Shown one piece after another: positions 22,956 to 30,399 of a stretch of 34,268 bases of DNA. Source of the DNA: Terriglobia bacterium (GTDB lineage: Bacteria; Acidobacteriota; Terriglobia; 20CM-2-55-15); NCBI GenBank assembly GCA_036496425.1, contig DASXLG010000178.1:1-34268 (forward strand), in the 5' to 3' direction. Every line of letters begins with the position of its first letter. Within the stretch, counting starts at the first letter, position 1. A program made the translations under genes and the position numbers. The notes under the pieces are model-generated. The model saw only the letters and a list, made by a program, of their open reading frames with translations, was not told the DNA's origin and made no database searches.

Positions 22956-24869
22956 TCACGCTGCTGGACTTCCAGGGACGACCGGTTGAATGTTCGGCGT
23001 GCCCGAGCCCACCAGTTTCAGCTTCGGCGGCTTTTCGAGTGCGGTCAGCAGTTCGCGGATAATCTGGTCATCGACTTCGGCGGACTTCTCCAGTTCCAGC
23101 GGATAGCGGATCACCACTTCCAGTCCGGTCTGCGTTAAGCGCAGGCGGCTCTTCGGCTGCGGAAGGTCCAGACCCATCGTGAAGGCCTGTTCCATGCGCC
23201 TGTGCTGCTCCTCCATCTTGCCTTTATAAGTGGTATATACATGTTCCACGGCGCCGAGCATGCGCTCCTCGGCAAGGTGGTAATCACTATCGGGTGAGAG
23301 AATAAGAGTCACTTCGTGCCATCCGAAGTTGGTTCCCGGGATTTGCTTGAAGAAGCTGGCGGTGGGCTGAAACACGATGGAGTTGGAGAACACCACCACG
23401 CGGCCGGTCGGCTGGCGGTCATTTCCCGGGCCCGCCAGTTCCATCATGTGCATCCGGATCATGCCGATATCGACGACCGTTCCGGTGACTCCGGAAATCT
23501 GAACGCGGTCCCCGACACGAACCCCATATTTGCCGACCAGAAAGAAGTATCCGGCAATCGCCAGGATCACATTCTGCAGGGCCACGGCGATTCCAGCCGT
23601 AATCAAACCGGCAAACGTTGCAAGAGACCCGATCTCCGTTGCCAGCGCAAAAGCAATCGTGATTGCTATGGCAATCCAGACCACAATCCGGCGTATCAGC
23701 AGGAACTGGTACCGCCGGCGCATATCACGGACGTATTTCAACGTCGCCTTCCGCCAGATTTCCGCGAGAATAAATACGACCGCGAGCGCCAAGGCAAGGC
23801 CGATGGCACGGCCGGCAAGCTTTTGAAGCTCGGTGGAGTATTCACTCTGGACGCTCGCTTTCCATCGCTCGAGCGTTCCCTTGTAAACGCTAAACAGCAG
23901 GCGCTGCCGGCCGAGCGGCACGACGAGGCTCGAGATGGCCTGAAAATGAGCGGTCAGCCCATCAAGATCTTTTTTCTGCTGTTCGAGCTGTACAGGACCC
24001 GACGTGTCCGCGGCCTTGGCGAGTTCCTCTCCGCGCTGGGCTGTCGTGATCAGATTCCTGGTAAATGGATTCCTGAGTTGTTGCGCCAAGCTGGCAAGCG
24101 CATCTGTCGACTGGTCGGCCCGGCCGAGCGCGCGCATCTTGCTCGCCAAACTGAACAGACTGGTGACGAGATCGAGGATGCCGGCTGGAGTTTGAGTGCG
24201 GGGCGCGGTCTGAGCGGCCGGAGCCTGAGGCGCAGCCGCAGTGCTCTGCGGTCCTGCGGGTTTGGCCGTTTCGGCCGCCAGTTCGGGTACAGTTTGCTGC
24301 AATTGCGCGATCTGCGTCTCGAGACTCGTTCCCGAAGTTCCAGATGCCGCCACGAACTGGATAATGCTGCGGAATGTATCCCCGCGTGTCTTTGCCAGAT
24401 TGATCTCGCTTTGCAGTTCGTCGACCGTCGCTTGCAGTTGCCGCTGTCGTGCTCCTTCCGCGGTTTGCAGCTTGGCCCTTGTCTGATCCAGTTCCTGCTG
24501 GGTGTTTTTGACTTCGTCTTCGGCAGCGGCCGCTGCCTTCGTGAGACCCGAGTATCCCGCCACCTCGCTACTTTGTTGATCCGAAGCGGTGGAAGGCGAC
24601 TGCTTGGACAGCAATGCCGCCTGGGCCTTCGCGAAATCAAAGGACAGTTTCAAAATCTGCAGAGCCACTGTCCGTTCGTCGTTCAGATATGTGGTGTCTA
24701 CCGCCGTGGTTGCGAGCGCTTCTTCGTCGTGAAGTTGCTGGTACCAGCTGATGCTTTCTTTTACGTAATTCAGTGTCTGGTCGGCAGTGGGGAGGTTCGG
24801 CGCCGGGGTCGATTGCTGCAGGAACACGGCCAATAGACAGAGAGAAACGAATGAGCGCATAACGATCAC
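22956..24869 (-). CDS. Large MscS-type mechanosensitive channel
   Basis: Membrane channel of 637 residues. A signal peptide leads to a long periplasmic region with a coiled coil (about 110-175, rich in Q/E/A: AAEDEVKNTQQELDQTRAKL) and an A/P/Q-rich linker (about 195-225). Helices follow at about 350-370, 385-405 and 410-440, then the MscS beta domain with KYGVRVGDRVQISGVTGTVVDIG (about 447-469) and a cytoplasmic alpha/beta end. The size and periplasmic extension resemble the MscK/YbdG-like group, not the short MscS. GTG at 24869 overlaps the stop of cyaY (GTGA), favouring coupling; ATG at 24860 is an alternative. It should open on hypo-osmotic shock. Confidence 0.87.
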   Translation of the reverse strand: MIVMRSFVSLCLLAVFLQQSTPAPNLPTADQTLNYVKESISWYQQLHDEEALATTAVDTTYLNDERTVALQILKLSFDFAKAQAALLSKQSPSTASDQQSSEVAGYSGLTKAAAAAEDEVKNTQQELDQTRAKLQTAEGARQRQLQATVDELQSEINLAKTRGDTFRSIIQFVAASGTSGTSLETQIAQLQQTVPELAAETAKPAGPQSTAAAPQAPAAQTAPRTQTPAGILDLVTSLFSLASKMRALGRADQSTDALASLAQQLRNPFTRNLITTAQRGEELAKAADTSGPVQLEQQKKDLDGLTAHFQAISSLVVPLGRQRLLFSVYKGTLERWKASVQSEYSTELQKLAGRAIGLALALAVVFILAEIWRKATLKYVRDMRRRYQFLLIRRIVVWIAIAITIAFALATEIGSLATFAGLITAGIAVALQNVILAIAGYFFLVGKYGVRVGDRVQISGVTGTVVDIGMIRMHMMELAGPGNDRQPTGRVVVFSNSIVFQPTASFFKQIPGTNFGWHEVTLILSPDSDYHLAEERMLGAVEHVYTTYKGKMEEQHRRMEQAFTMGLDLPQPKSRLRLTQTGLEVVIRYPLELEKSAEVDDQIIRELLTALEKPPKLKLVGSGTPNIQPVVPGSPAA

Positions 24870-25198
24870 AACACAATCGGCGCGACGCCCAGCTGCTCGC
24901 CGACCAGCCGGCCGATCAGCTGGTTCAGGCTCTCGCCGGTTGCAGGGAGAACGAATGCGTCACCGCCCCAGTTGAGCTTGAAGCTTGTGGACTGGGCAGA
25001 AATCCAGATCTGCCGCGTCGGAGCCTGCGGGCTGATCACGATCTTTCCCGGCTCCGGGGCCTCGATCTCGATTGACAGGACGCCGTTCTGGAGCAGGATC
25101 TCCGCGTCATAGTTTTCTGCCACCACATCCAGCGCCCGGTTCAATCGGTTGAATACATCCTCGCAGCGCGACCGAAATTCAGCTTCAGTTAGACCCAT
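24866..25198 (-). CDS. cyaY: Bacterial frataxin, CyaY-like
   Basis: Cytoplasmic protein of 110 residues resembling frataxin/CyaY, which binds iron and tunes iron-sulfur cluster assembly at the cysteine desulfurase. The N-terminal helix (TEAEFRSRCEDVFNRLNRAL) is less acidic than in E. coli CyaY, and the beta sheet follows with LQNGVLSIEI, GKIVISPQAPTRQIWIS and FKLNW, ending with the helix SLNQLIGRLVGEQLG. The N-P-Q-x-P-x-x-Q-(I/V)-W core motif is conserved in variant form. I chose ATG 25198; it has no Shine-Dalgarno but a perfect TATAAT (minus strand, 25211-25206) lies seven bases before it, suggesting a leaderless mRNA. Its stop overlaps the MscS start. Confidence 0.83.
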   Translation of the reverse strand: MGLTEAEFRSRCEDVFNRLNRALDVVAENYDAEILLQNGVLSIEIEAPEPGKIVISPQAPTRQIWISAQSTSFKLNWGGDAFVLPATGESLNQLIGRLVGEQLGVAPIVL

Positions 25199-25230
25199 GA
25201 CCGCTATTATAGGAGGGGAATAAGTGAAGA

Positions 25231-26223
25231 ATGAATCCCTTTGAATTGACCCGGCGGTTGATCGAGATTCCATCCGTCACCGGCTCAGAGCGGGAGATTG
25301 GGGAATTTCTTTCCTCTCACCTGGCCTCGCTCGGTTATCGCGTCGAACGGCAGGCCGTTACCGCCGGCCGCTTCAACGTGTTCGCCTTTGCCGGCGAGGG
25401 CCACGTTATGTTCTGCACGCACATCGACACTGTTCCTCCTGCGACCATCCCATTCCGCGAAGACGCCGATCATCTTTACGGCCGCGGCGCCTGCGACACG
25501 AAAGGCATCATTGCCGCGATGCTCGAGGCGGGCGGCCGGCTCCGGCGCGATGGCATCACCAACTTCGGTTATCTGTTTCTCGTCGGCGAGGAAACCGACA
25601 GTATCGGAGCAAAGACTGCCAACACGCTGAAGTGGAATTCGGAATTCGTCATCGTCGGTGAACCGACGCAGAATAAACTCGCGCGGGCTCAAAAGGGAAT
25701 GTTGATGGTCAGCCTCACTGCCGCGGGCCGGGCCTGCCACTCCGGTTATCCCGAGCATGGCGAATCCGCGATCAGGAAATTAATCACGGTCATTCAGGCC
25801 TGCGAGTCCGCCGACTGGGGAAACGATTCGACCCTCGGCAAGGGATCTTTTAACACCGGAGTCTTCCAGGGCGGACAGGCGGCGAATATCGTGCCGCCCT
25901 CGGCGTCCGCATCCGTCATGATCCGCACGGTGGAACCACGCGCTCAAGTTGAAGAGAAGATGCGGCGGATCGTGGGGAATTCCGCTACTATGGAAATCGT
26001 CGGCGCATCGGATCCCTTGATATTGCACGTCGTGGACGGTTTTGAAACCACTGTCGTATCGTTCGGCAGCGACGCGCCGCATCTGCCGGATACCGGCAAG
26101 CGGCTGTTGATCGGTCCGGGTTCGATCCTCGACGCGCATACCGCGGGCGAGAAAATCAGCAAGCGTGAGTTGATTGACGGCGTCGGACTGTATGAGCGGC
26201 TCGTTCGAACACTCTTGATGTAG
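25231..26223 (+). CDS. M20 family deacylase (ArgE/DapE/LysK type)
   Basis: Zinc-dependent amidohydrolase of 330 residues, shorter than the usual 370-400. Metal ligands and catalytic residues are present: THIDTVPP (H64, D66), RGACDTKG (D89), the catalytic glutamate pair in VGEETD (E120, E121), a distal acid in VGEPTQN (E148) and the C-terminal histidine in DAHTAGEKIS. It removes acyl groups from an amino acid. Placed directly before dapB and dapA, it is most simply a succinyl- or acetyl-diaminopimelate deacylase; acetylornithine or LysW-linked lysine deacylase activity cannot be excluded. AGGAGGGG ends 12 bases before the ATG, a longer spacing than usual. The dapB start follows the stop by four bases. 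Confidence 0.88.
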   Translation: MNPFELTRRLIEIPSVTGSEREIGEFLSSHLASLGYRVERQAVTAGRFNVFAFAGEGHVMFCTHIDTVPPATIPFREDADHLYGRGACDTKGIIAAMLEAGGRLRRDGITNFGYLFLVGEETDSIGAKTANTLKWNSEFVIVGEPTQNKLARAQKGMLMVSLTAAGRACHSGYPEHGESAIRKLITVIQACESADWGNDSTLGKGSFNTGVFQGGQAANIVPPSASASVMIRTVEPRAQVEEKMRRIVGNSATMEIVGASDPLILHVVDGFETTVVSFGSDAPHLPDTGKRLLIGPGSILDAHTAGEKISKRELIDGVGLYERLVRTLLM

Positions 26224-26227
26224 AAAC

Positions 26228-26938
26228 ATGAAAATTGCACTCTTCGGCTACGGCAAAATGGGCCGCGAAATCGAGTCTGTTGCGCGCGAACAGGGCGAGA
26301 CCATCGCGGAGGTCTTCGACGAGTTCCGCCTCGTGGAGGCTGGACCGCTTGCCGGCGTCGACATGTGCATCGATTTCTCGATGCCCGACGCCGTTCTCGG
26401 CAATATCCGCGCGGCAATTCAGGCGAAACGCGACATTGTCGTCGGGACGACCGGCTGGGATAAACATCTGCCCGAGATCCGGGACGCTGTGAAAGATTCG
26501 GGGTTGCTGTATGCGTCGAATTTTTCGCTGGGCGTGAATCTGTTCTTCAGAATGGTGAAACATGCCGCCGGCTTGATGAACCGGGCAGCCGAGTACGATC
26601 CCTACGTGCATGAGATTCATCATAAGGACAAAGTCGACAGCCCCAGCGGCACCGCGCTCACGATCGCGCGGATCCTGGTAGACGGCATCGACCGGAAGAA
26701 AGAGATTCTGACGCGGCCCCCGGATGGAAGCATCAAACCCGGGATGCTCCACGTTTCTTCGACCCGCGCCGGCGCCGTTGCCGGGACGCATACGGTGGCT
26801 TTCGATTCCGCCGCCGACTCGATCGAACTGAAGCACACGGCCAAGTCCCGCCGCGGCTTTGCGCTCGGCGCGCTGGCCGCAGCCCGCTGGCTGCGCGGGC
26901 GAAAAGGCGTCTACACAATGGATGATGTGGAATTGTAG
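26228..26938 (+). CDS. dapB: 4-Hydroxy-tetrahydrodipicolinate reductase
   Basis: Second enzyme of the diaminopimelate branch, reducing the DapA product with NAD(P)H; 236 residues, at the short end of the family. The Rossmann motif is GYGKMGRE (7-14), the GTTGW loop is at about 73-77, and the substrate-binding signature HHKDKVDSPSGTA (about 136-148) is intact with the catalytic histidine pair and lysine. It follows the M20 gene by four bases and precedes dapA by thirty, so the three form one unit supplying cell-wall diaminopimelate and lysine. The gap to dapA holds a small GCGGG/CCCGC hairpin (26940-26955). Confidence 0.96.
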   Translation: MKIALFGYGKMGREIESVAREQGETIAEVFDEFRLVEAGPLAGVDMCIDFSMPDAVLGNIRAAIQAKRDIVVGTTGWDKHLPEIRDAVKDSGLLYASNFSLGVNLFFRMVKHAAGLMNRAAEYDPYVHEIHHKDKVDSPSGTALTIARILVDGIDRKKEILTRPPDGSIKPGMLHVSSTRAGAVAGTHTVAFDSAADSIELKHTAKSRRGFALGALAAARWLRGRKGVYTMDDVEL

Positions 26939-26968
26939 TCGCGGGTTTCAGCCCGCCTGAGGAGAGCT

Positions 26969-27874
26969 ATGACAAAGAAGTCATTTCAGGGAACCGGCAC
27001 GGCGATGATTACGCCATTCAAGGCGGATGGCAGCATCGATGAGAAAGCCCTCCGGCGTTTCGTCGATTTTCAAATCGACGGCGGTGTGGACATGCTGCTG
27101 CCTTGCGGCACAACGGGCGAGGGCGCGACGCTCGACGAAAGCGAAACCGATCGCGTTATGCAGATCGTTATCGAGCAGGCAAAGCACCGGGTGCCGGTGA
27201 TCGCCGGGGCGGGCAGCAATTCCACCGCAAAAGCCGTTCAAATGACCAAACGCGCCAGGAAGATCGGCGCCGACGGTGTGCTCTCCGTCGGTCCTTATTA
27301 CAACAAGCCGACGCAGCAGGGCTACTACGAACACTTCAAGGCAATCGCTGAAGCCGAGAACATGCCCGTGATTGTGTACAACGTGCCCGGCCGCACCGGA
27401 GGGAACATCGAAGCGAAGACGATGCTCCGCCTGGCCTCCGAGATCCCGAACATCGTTGCCGTGAAGGAAGCTTCCGGGAACATCGGTCAGATGATGGATA
27501 TCATCCGCGAGGCTCCGCGGGATTTCCGCGTCCTGTGCGGCGACGACGCGATGGCGCTGCCGCTGATTGCCGTCGGCGGCGCCGGAATCGTCTCCGTGGT
27601 CTCGAACGAAGCTCCCTCGATGATGAGCGCAATGATCGACGCGGCTCTCGATGGCCATACCGGGAAAGCCAGGGACCTGCATTACAAGCTGCTGCCGTTG
27701 ATGAATATCAACTTCATCGAGTCGAATCCGATTCCGGTGAAGGCGGCGCTCGCGATGATGGGCTTGATCGAGGAGAATTACCGCCTGCCGCTGGTACCCA
27801 TCACGCCGGCGAATCGTGAAAAGCTGGCGAAGGTGGTCGAGGAGATCGGATTACTCCAACCTGCGGGTAAATGA
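26969..27874 (+). CDS. dapA: 4-Hydroxy-tetrahydrodipicolinate synthase
   Basis: First enzyme of the branch, a TIM-barrel lyase of 301 residues condensing pyruvate with aspartate semialdehyde. The GTTGEG motif (about 48-53) binds the substrate carboxylate, VYNVPGRT (about 135-142) carries the catalytic tyrosine and VAVKEASGN the Schiff-base lysine (K166 or close). GAGGAG is at good spacing before the ATG. It stands last in the M20-dapB-dapA unit. No riboswitch of the lysine class or other leader structure is seen before the unit. Confidence 0.97.
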   Translation: MTKKSFQGTGTAMITPFKADGSIDEKALRRFVDFQIDGGVDMLLPCGTTGEGATLDESETDRVMQIVIEQAKHRVPVIAGAGSNSTAKAVQMTKRARKIGADGVLSVGPYYNKPTQQGYYEHFKAIAEAENMPVIVYNVPGRTGGNIEAKTMLRLASEIPNIVAVKEASGNIGQMMDIIREAPRDFRVLCGDDAMALPLIAVGGAGIVSVVSNEAPSMMSAMIDAALDGHTGKARDLHYKLLPLMNINFIESNPIPVKAALAMMGLIEENYRLPLVPITPANREKLAKVVEEIGLLQPAGK

Positions 27875-28223
27875 AGGAAGGGTCGAGAGAAACCCCCGGA
27901 ACGCCCTGCGGATTCCATTGCGCGCCGTCCGGATTCCGGTTCGCGGCCCGCAACCTTTGATAATGCTTAGCAATCCATTTTGGCATCCGGCCTGCATTAA
28001 GGCGGGCGGAGGCTGAAGAAGCCAAAGAGTTTTGTACCACAATTAAGCCGGCTCGATAACAGGCGTACCTAATTTGCAACCCGCCTGTCTGAATCCAGTC
28101 GTATGAACCCTAAACCCCTAATCGAGCGTCTGGAGCCGGCTCCCCGCCTTTCTGCAACATTCGTCGTCTTCTGCTACAATTAACTCATTAACGTAATAAT
28201 TTGGTATTTACTCTGAGGACACC
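27875..28223. other. 349-base intergenic region without a recognised gene
   Basis: Between the dapA stop and the small ORF at 28224. No ORF with a plausible ribosome site, no RNA gene and no strong terminator were recognised. The right-hand part (28170-28210) becomes AT-rich, with TACAAT and TAATAATTT stretches, and probably contains the promoter of the small ORF; I could not place a convincing -35 box. Confidence 0.4.
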
Positions 28224-28397
28224 ATGCCGCATCCGTCTGATCGTCCTGTTTCCCAACGTACAGAATTCATCCGCAAGATCGTCGGCGATTATTTCGCTCG
28301 ATTGGGCAAAACCCGCGAGGAATCCGAGCAAAAGGCATTCCATCTGAAGCGCGATCAGGGCCGGGAGCCTCCACTGCGAAGTCGTCGAATTTCATAG
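28224..28397 (+). CDS. Small hypothetical protein, 57 residues
   Basis: Short ORF with a good ribosome site (GAGG five bases before the ATG) just after an AT-rich promoter-like region. The product, starting MPHPSDRPVSQRTEF, is hydrophilic with a probable central helix (EFIRKIVGDYFARLGKTREE) and a basic C-terminal end; no signal peptide or cysteine is present. I do not recognise the family. It ends 30 bases before the metallo-beta-lactamase gene and may be its upstream operon partner or a leader peptide. Confidence rests on start context and amino-acid make-up only. Confidence 0.55.
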   Translation: MPHPSDRPVSQRTEFIRKIVGDYFARLGKTREESEQKAFHLKRDQGREPPLRSRRIS

Positions 28398-28427
28398 GAT
28401 TTCCGATTTCACATTTCCAAAAGAATA

Positions 28428-29288
28428 GTGCGCAAATCGATATTAGTGCTTATCGCCCTGTCTTTTCTTCCACTGCGGGCGTTTTCTCAGGCTGCGGCTC
28501 CGGCCGGCTGGAACGATCCGTTTCCGCCTCACAAGATCATGGATAACTTTTACTACGTGGGGACCAAGGAACTGGGGTCCTTCCTGATCGTCACACCTCA
28601 GGGTTTGATCCTGATGAACAGCGACTATGAAGCCTCTGTTCCGGTAATTCGCAAGAACGTGGAAGATCTCGGCTTCAAGTTCACCGACATCAAAATCCTG
28701 ATTGCCGGTCATGCCCACCCGGATCACGTCGAAGGAGATGCGATGGTCAAGCAGTTGACGGGTGCGCAGGTGATTGTCGGACGCGTCGATGCGCCGAAGA
28801 CGGCGGAGTTTCGGCCGGGAGGGAAGACGCATCCGATCGATCGGCTGATCGATGACGGCGAAACCGTCACATTCGGCGGAACCACACTGACGGCTCATAT
28901 GATGCCCGGCCACACGAAGGGGTGCCTCGCCTGGACGATGGATCTGAAGGAGAACGGCAAAACCTATCACGGGTTTGTCGAGTGCAGCCTGAATGGCCGC
29001 TTCCTCCAAGTCCTGGACAACTACCCGGGCATGCTGGACGATTTCCGGGCCACCTATAAGAAAGCCCGCACGTTTCCGGTCGACGTCTGGGTCAGCTCGC
29101 ATGCGTCCTTCTATAACATGGCTGAAAAGTATGCGAAGCTGCAGAAGCGAGGTCCGGGAGATCCGAATCCCTTTATCGACCCGCAGGGATACCTGGCTCA
29201 CGTCGATGAGTATGAGAAGAGCTTCGAAGCGGCGGCCGCGGCGCCGCCTCAGCGAGGCCAGGGCAGAGGCAACCGGGGGCAGCGGTAG
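28428..29288 (+). CDS. Exported subclass B3-like metallo-beta-lactamase fold hydrolase
   Basis: Periplasmic enzyme of 286 residues with signal peptide MRKSILVLIALSFLPLRAFS. The metal motif GHAHPDHVEGD (about 94-104) has the H-x-H-x-D-H pattern of the fold; MPGHTKGC supplies the next histidine as in class B3, and SSHASFYNM the last. The B3-type LGSFLIVTPQGLILMNSDYE lead-in is also present. B3 homologues in soil Acidobacteriota are numerous and not always antibiotic-active, so beta-lactam hydrolysis is possible but not shown. Start is a GTG (28428) with a weak AAGAA site. A glycine/arginine/glutamine-rich tail (RGQGRGNRGQR) ends the protein. Confidence 0.86.
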   Translation: MRKSILVLIALSFLPLRAFSQAAAPAGWNDPFPPHKIMDNFYYVGTKELGSFLIVTPQGLILMNSDYEASVPVIRKNVEDLGFKFTDIKILIAGHAHPDHVEGDAMVKQLTGAQVIVGRVDAPKTAEFRPGGKTHPIDRLIDDGETVTFGGTTLTAHMMPGHTKGCLAWTMDLKENGKTYHGFVECSLNGRFLQVLDNYPGMLDDFRATYKKARTFPVDVWVSSHASFYNMAEKYAKLQKRGPGDPNPFIDPQGYLAHVDEYEKSFEAAAAAPPQRGQGRGNRGQR

Positions 29289-29303
29289 AGGGGGGAAATA
29301 AAT

Positions 29304-29383
29304 TGCATCATTGAATCATTTCGACGTTTTTTCATTTCTTCAATTGAAGCAATGAAGAAACGTCGAAATGATTCAATGATGCA
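29304..29383. repeat. 33-bp-arm palindromic hairpin (copy 2 of the TGCATCATT family)
   Basis: Arms 29304-29336 and 29351-29383 match over 33 bases with one U-G type mismatch; the outer 26 bases are perfect. The 14-base loop itself holds the palindrome CTTCAATTGAAG (29338-29349). It lies between the convergent hydrolase and TonB-like genes and would fold strongly in either transcript. The terminal TGCATCATT/AATGATGCA is shared with the element at 1-69. Confidence 0.85.
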
Positions 29384-29430
29384 CTGTTCTCATTGTCTTT
29401 TTGTGCTTCTTGTGTTCCTTCCCCTTTTCT

Positions 29431-30399
29431 TTACCCCCGCACAAATTCCATAGGTTTGCCGGATCGCGACGACAGCGCTGAGGCAATCGACAGCGCGACG
29501 TTCCGATCCAGGCGGAACGTCACTGTCTGTTTCTGATTCGCGGTTTCCGAGAAGGTGATGCTCAGGAGGTCGCCGCCGGGCCTGCTGTCGTTATATTTCA
29601 TTTCCGTGATCCACAAGTAGGGCAGTGTCCAATGCGAATCGCCGTAGCGGAAAACCATCGTGGCGGCATCGCCGGCGGACAGAACCCCCGCTGAGCCGGC
29701 CGGAATGCCTTGCGACTCTCCGCTCACGAACACGGCCTCACGTTCGAGATCCTCGGCCGAACTGGTGTCCGCGGCCTCGGTCTTCGGCGCTTCGAAGTAC
29801 ATGACGATGACGGAAGTCCGCGACAGAGGATCGAGGTCCCCAGTCACATCAAACTTCCATTGGCGCGCAGCTTTCACGGCAACCTCTGCCAGCATCGGCG
29901 GGCCGTCGATCACGCTGATGCTTCGGACGGAGCCATCGGGATCGAGTCCGCTTTGCAGAATGACCTCGCCACCCGACATGCCCCCCGCCGGATAACCGGG
30001 ATCCACGATTTTCACCGGGACAGGGGACTGTATCTGCTGCTTCGCTTCAGGCCGCGGTATGTTGAACGCGGATCGCGAGTCGGGGAGATCCAGGCGTGGC
30101 TTGTACAGGAACGTCGCGTTCACGTGCACCGCATTCCGGGACGTCTGTATGAAACGCCAATCGTTGAAGGCCAGCCGCGATCGTTCAATGAAAGGAATGC
30201 CGCCTTGAATCGTCGAGTCATTGACGACGCGGCCGTCGGAGTTCACTTCGAGATCGAACACGGCCAGTCCCACCTCCGTGATGCGGGCGGGGGCCGGCTC
30301 TTTCGATGCCGTTTCCAGCTGAAGGTATGTCTCGTTCAACGGCATGAACGTGAAGGCAAAGCCGGCGGCGCCTGCAAACACAGCCGTCAGGAAGTTCAC
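29431..30399 (-). CDS. TonB C-terminal-like domain protein
   Basis: Envelope protein of 322 residues with an N-terminal hydrophobic segment (MNFLTAVFAGAAGFAFTF). The middle part (about 128-205) resembles a TonB C-terminal domain: VKIVDPGYPAGGMSGGEVILQSGLDPDGSV then AVKAARQWKFDV, with the YP and W-x-F marks. A C-terminal beta region (about 235-320) is unassigned. It lacks the proline-rich spanning segment of real TonB, so it may be a periplasmic TonB-fold domain protein and not an energy transducer. The start is a GTG at 30399 overlapping the HtrA stop (GTGA), so it is translated together with the protease. Confidence 0.76.
   Translation of the reverse strand: MNFLTAVFAGAAGFAFTFMPLNETYLQLETASKEPAPARITEVGLAVFDLEVNSDGRVVNDSTIQGGIPFIERSRLAFNDWRFIQTSRNAVHVNATFLYKPRLDLPDSRSAFNIPRPEAKQQIQSPVPVKIVDPGYPAGGMSGGEVILQSGLDPDGSVRSISVIDGPPMLAEVAVKAARQWKFDVTGDLDPLSRTSVIVMYFEAPKTEAADTSSAEDLEREAVFVSGESQGIPAGSAGVLSAGDAATMVFRYGDSHWTLPYLWITEMKYNDSRPGGDLLSITFSETANQKQTVTFRLDRNVALSIASALSSRSGKPMEFVRG

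Noticed and set aside
23316-24836. A 506-codon open frame on the plus strand
   Set aside because: It lies wholly opposite the MscS gene, is rich in R, G and L with no domain, and has no ribosome site; it is a GC-driven antisense frame.
27875-28223. A lysine riboswitch or other leader near the dap genes
   Set aside because: The region is downstream of dapA, and no riboswitch core was recognisable there or before the M20 gene.
28428-29288. Calling the B3-like protein an antibiotic resistance gene
   Set aside because: The fold and metal ligands are clear, but many environmental members have other substrates, and nothing in the context shows resistance.
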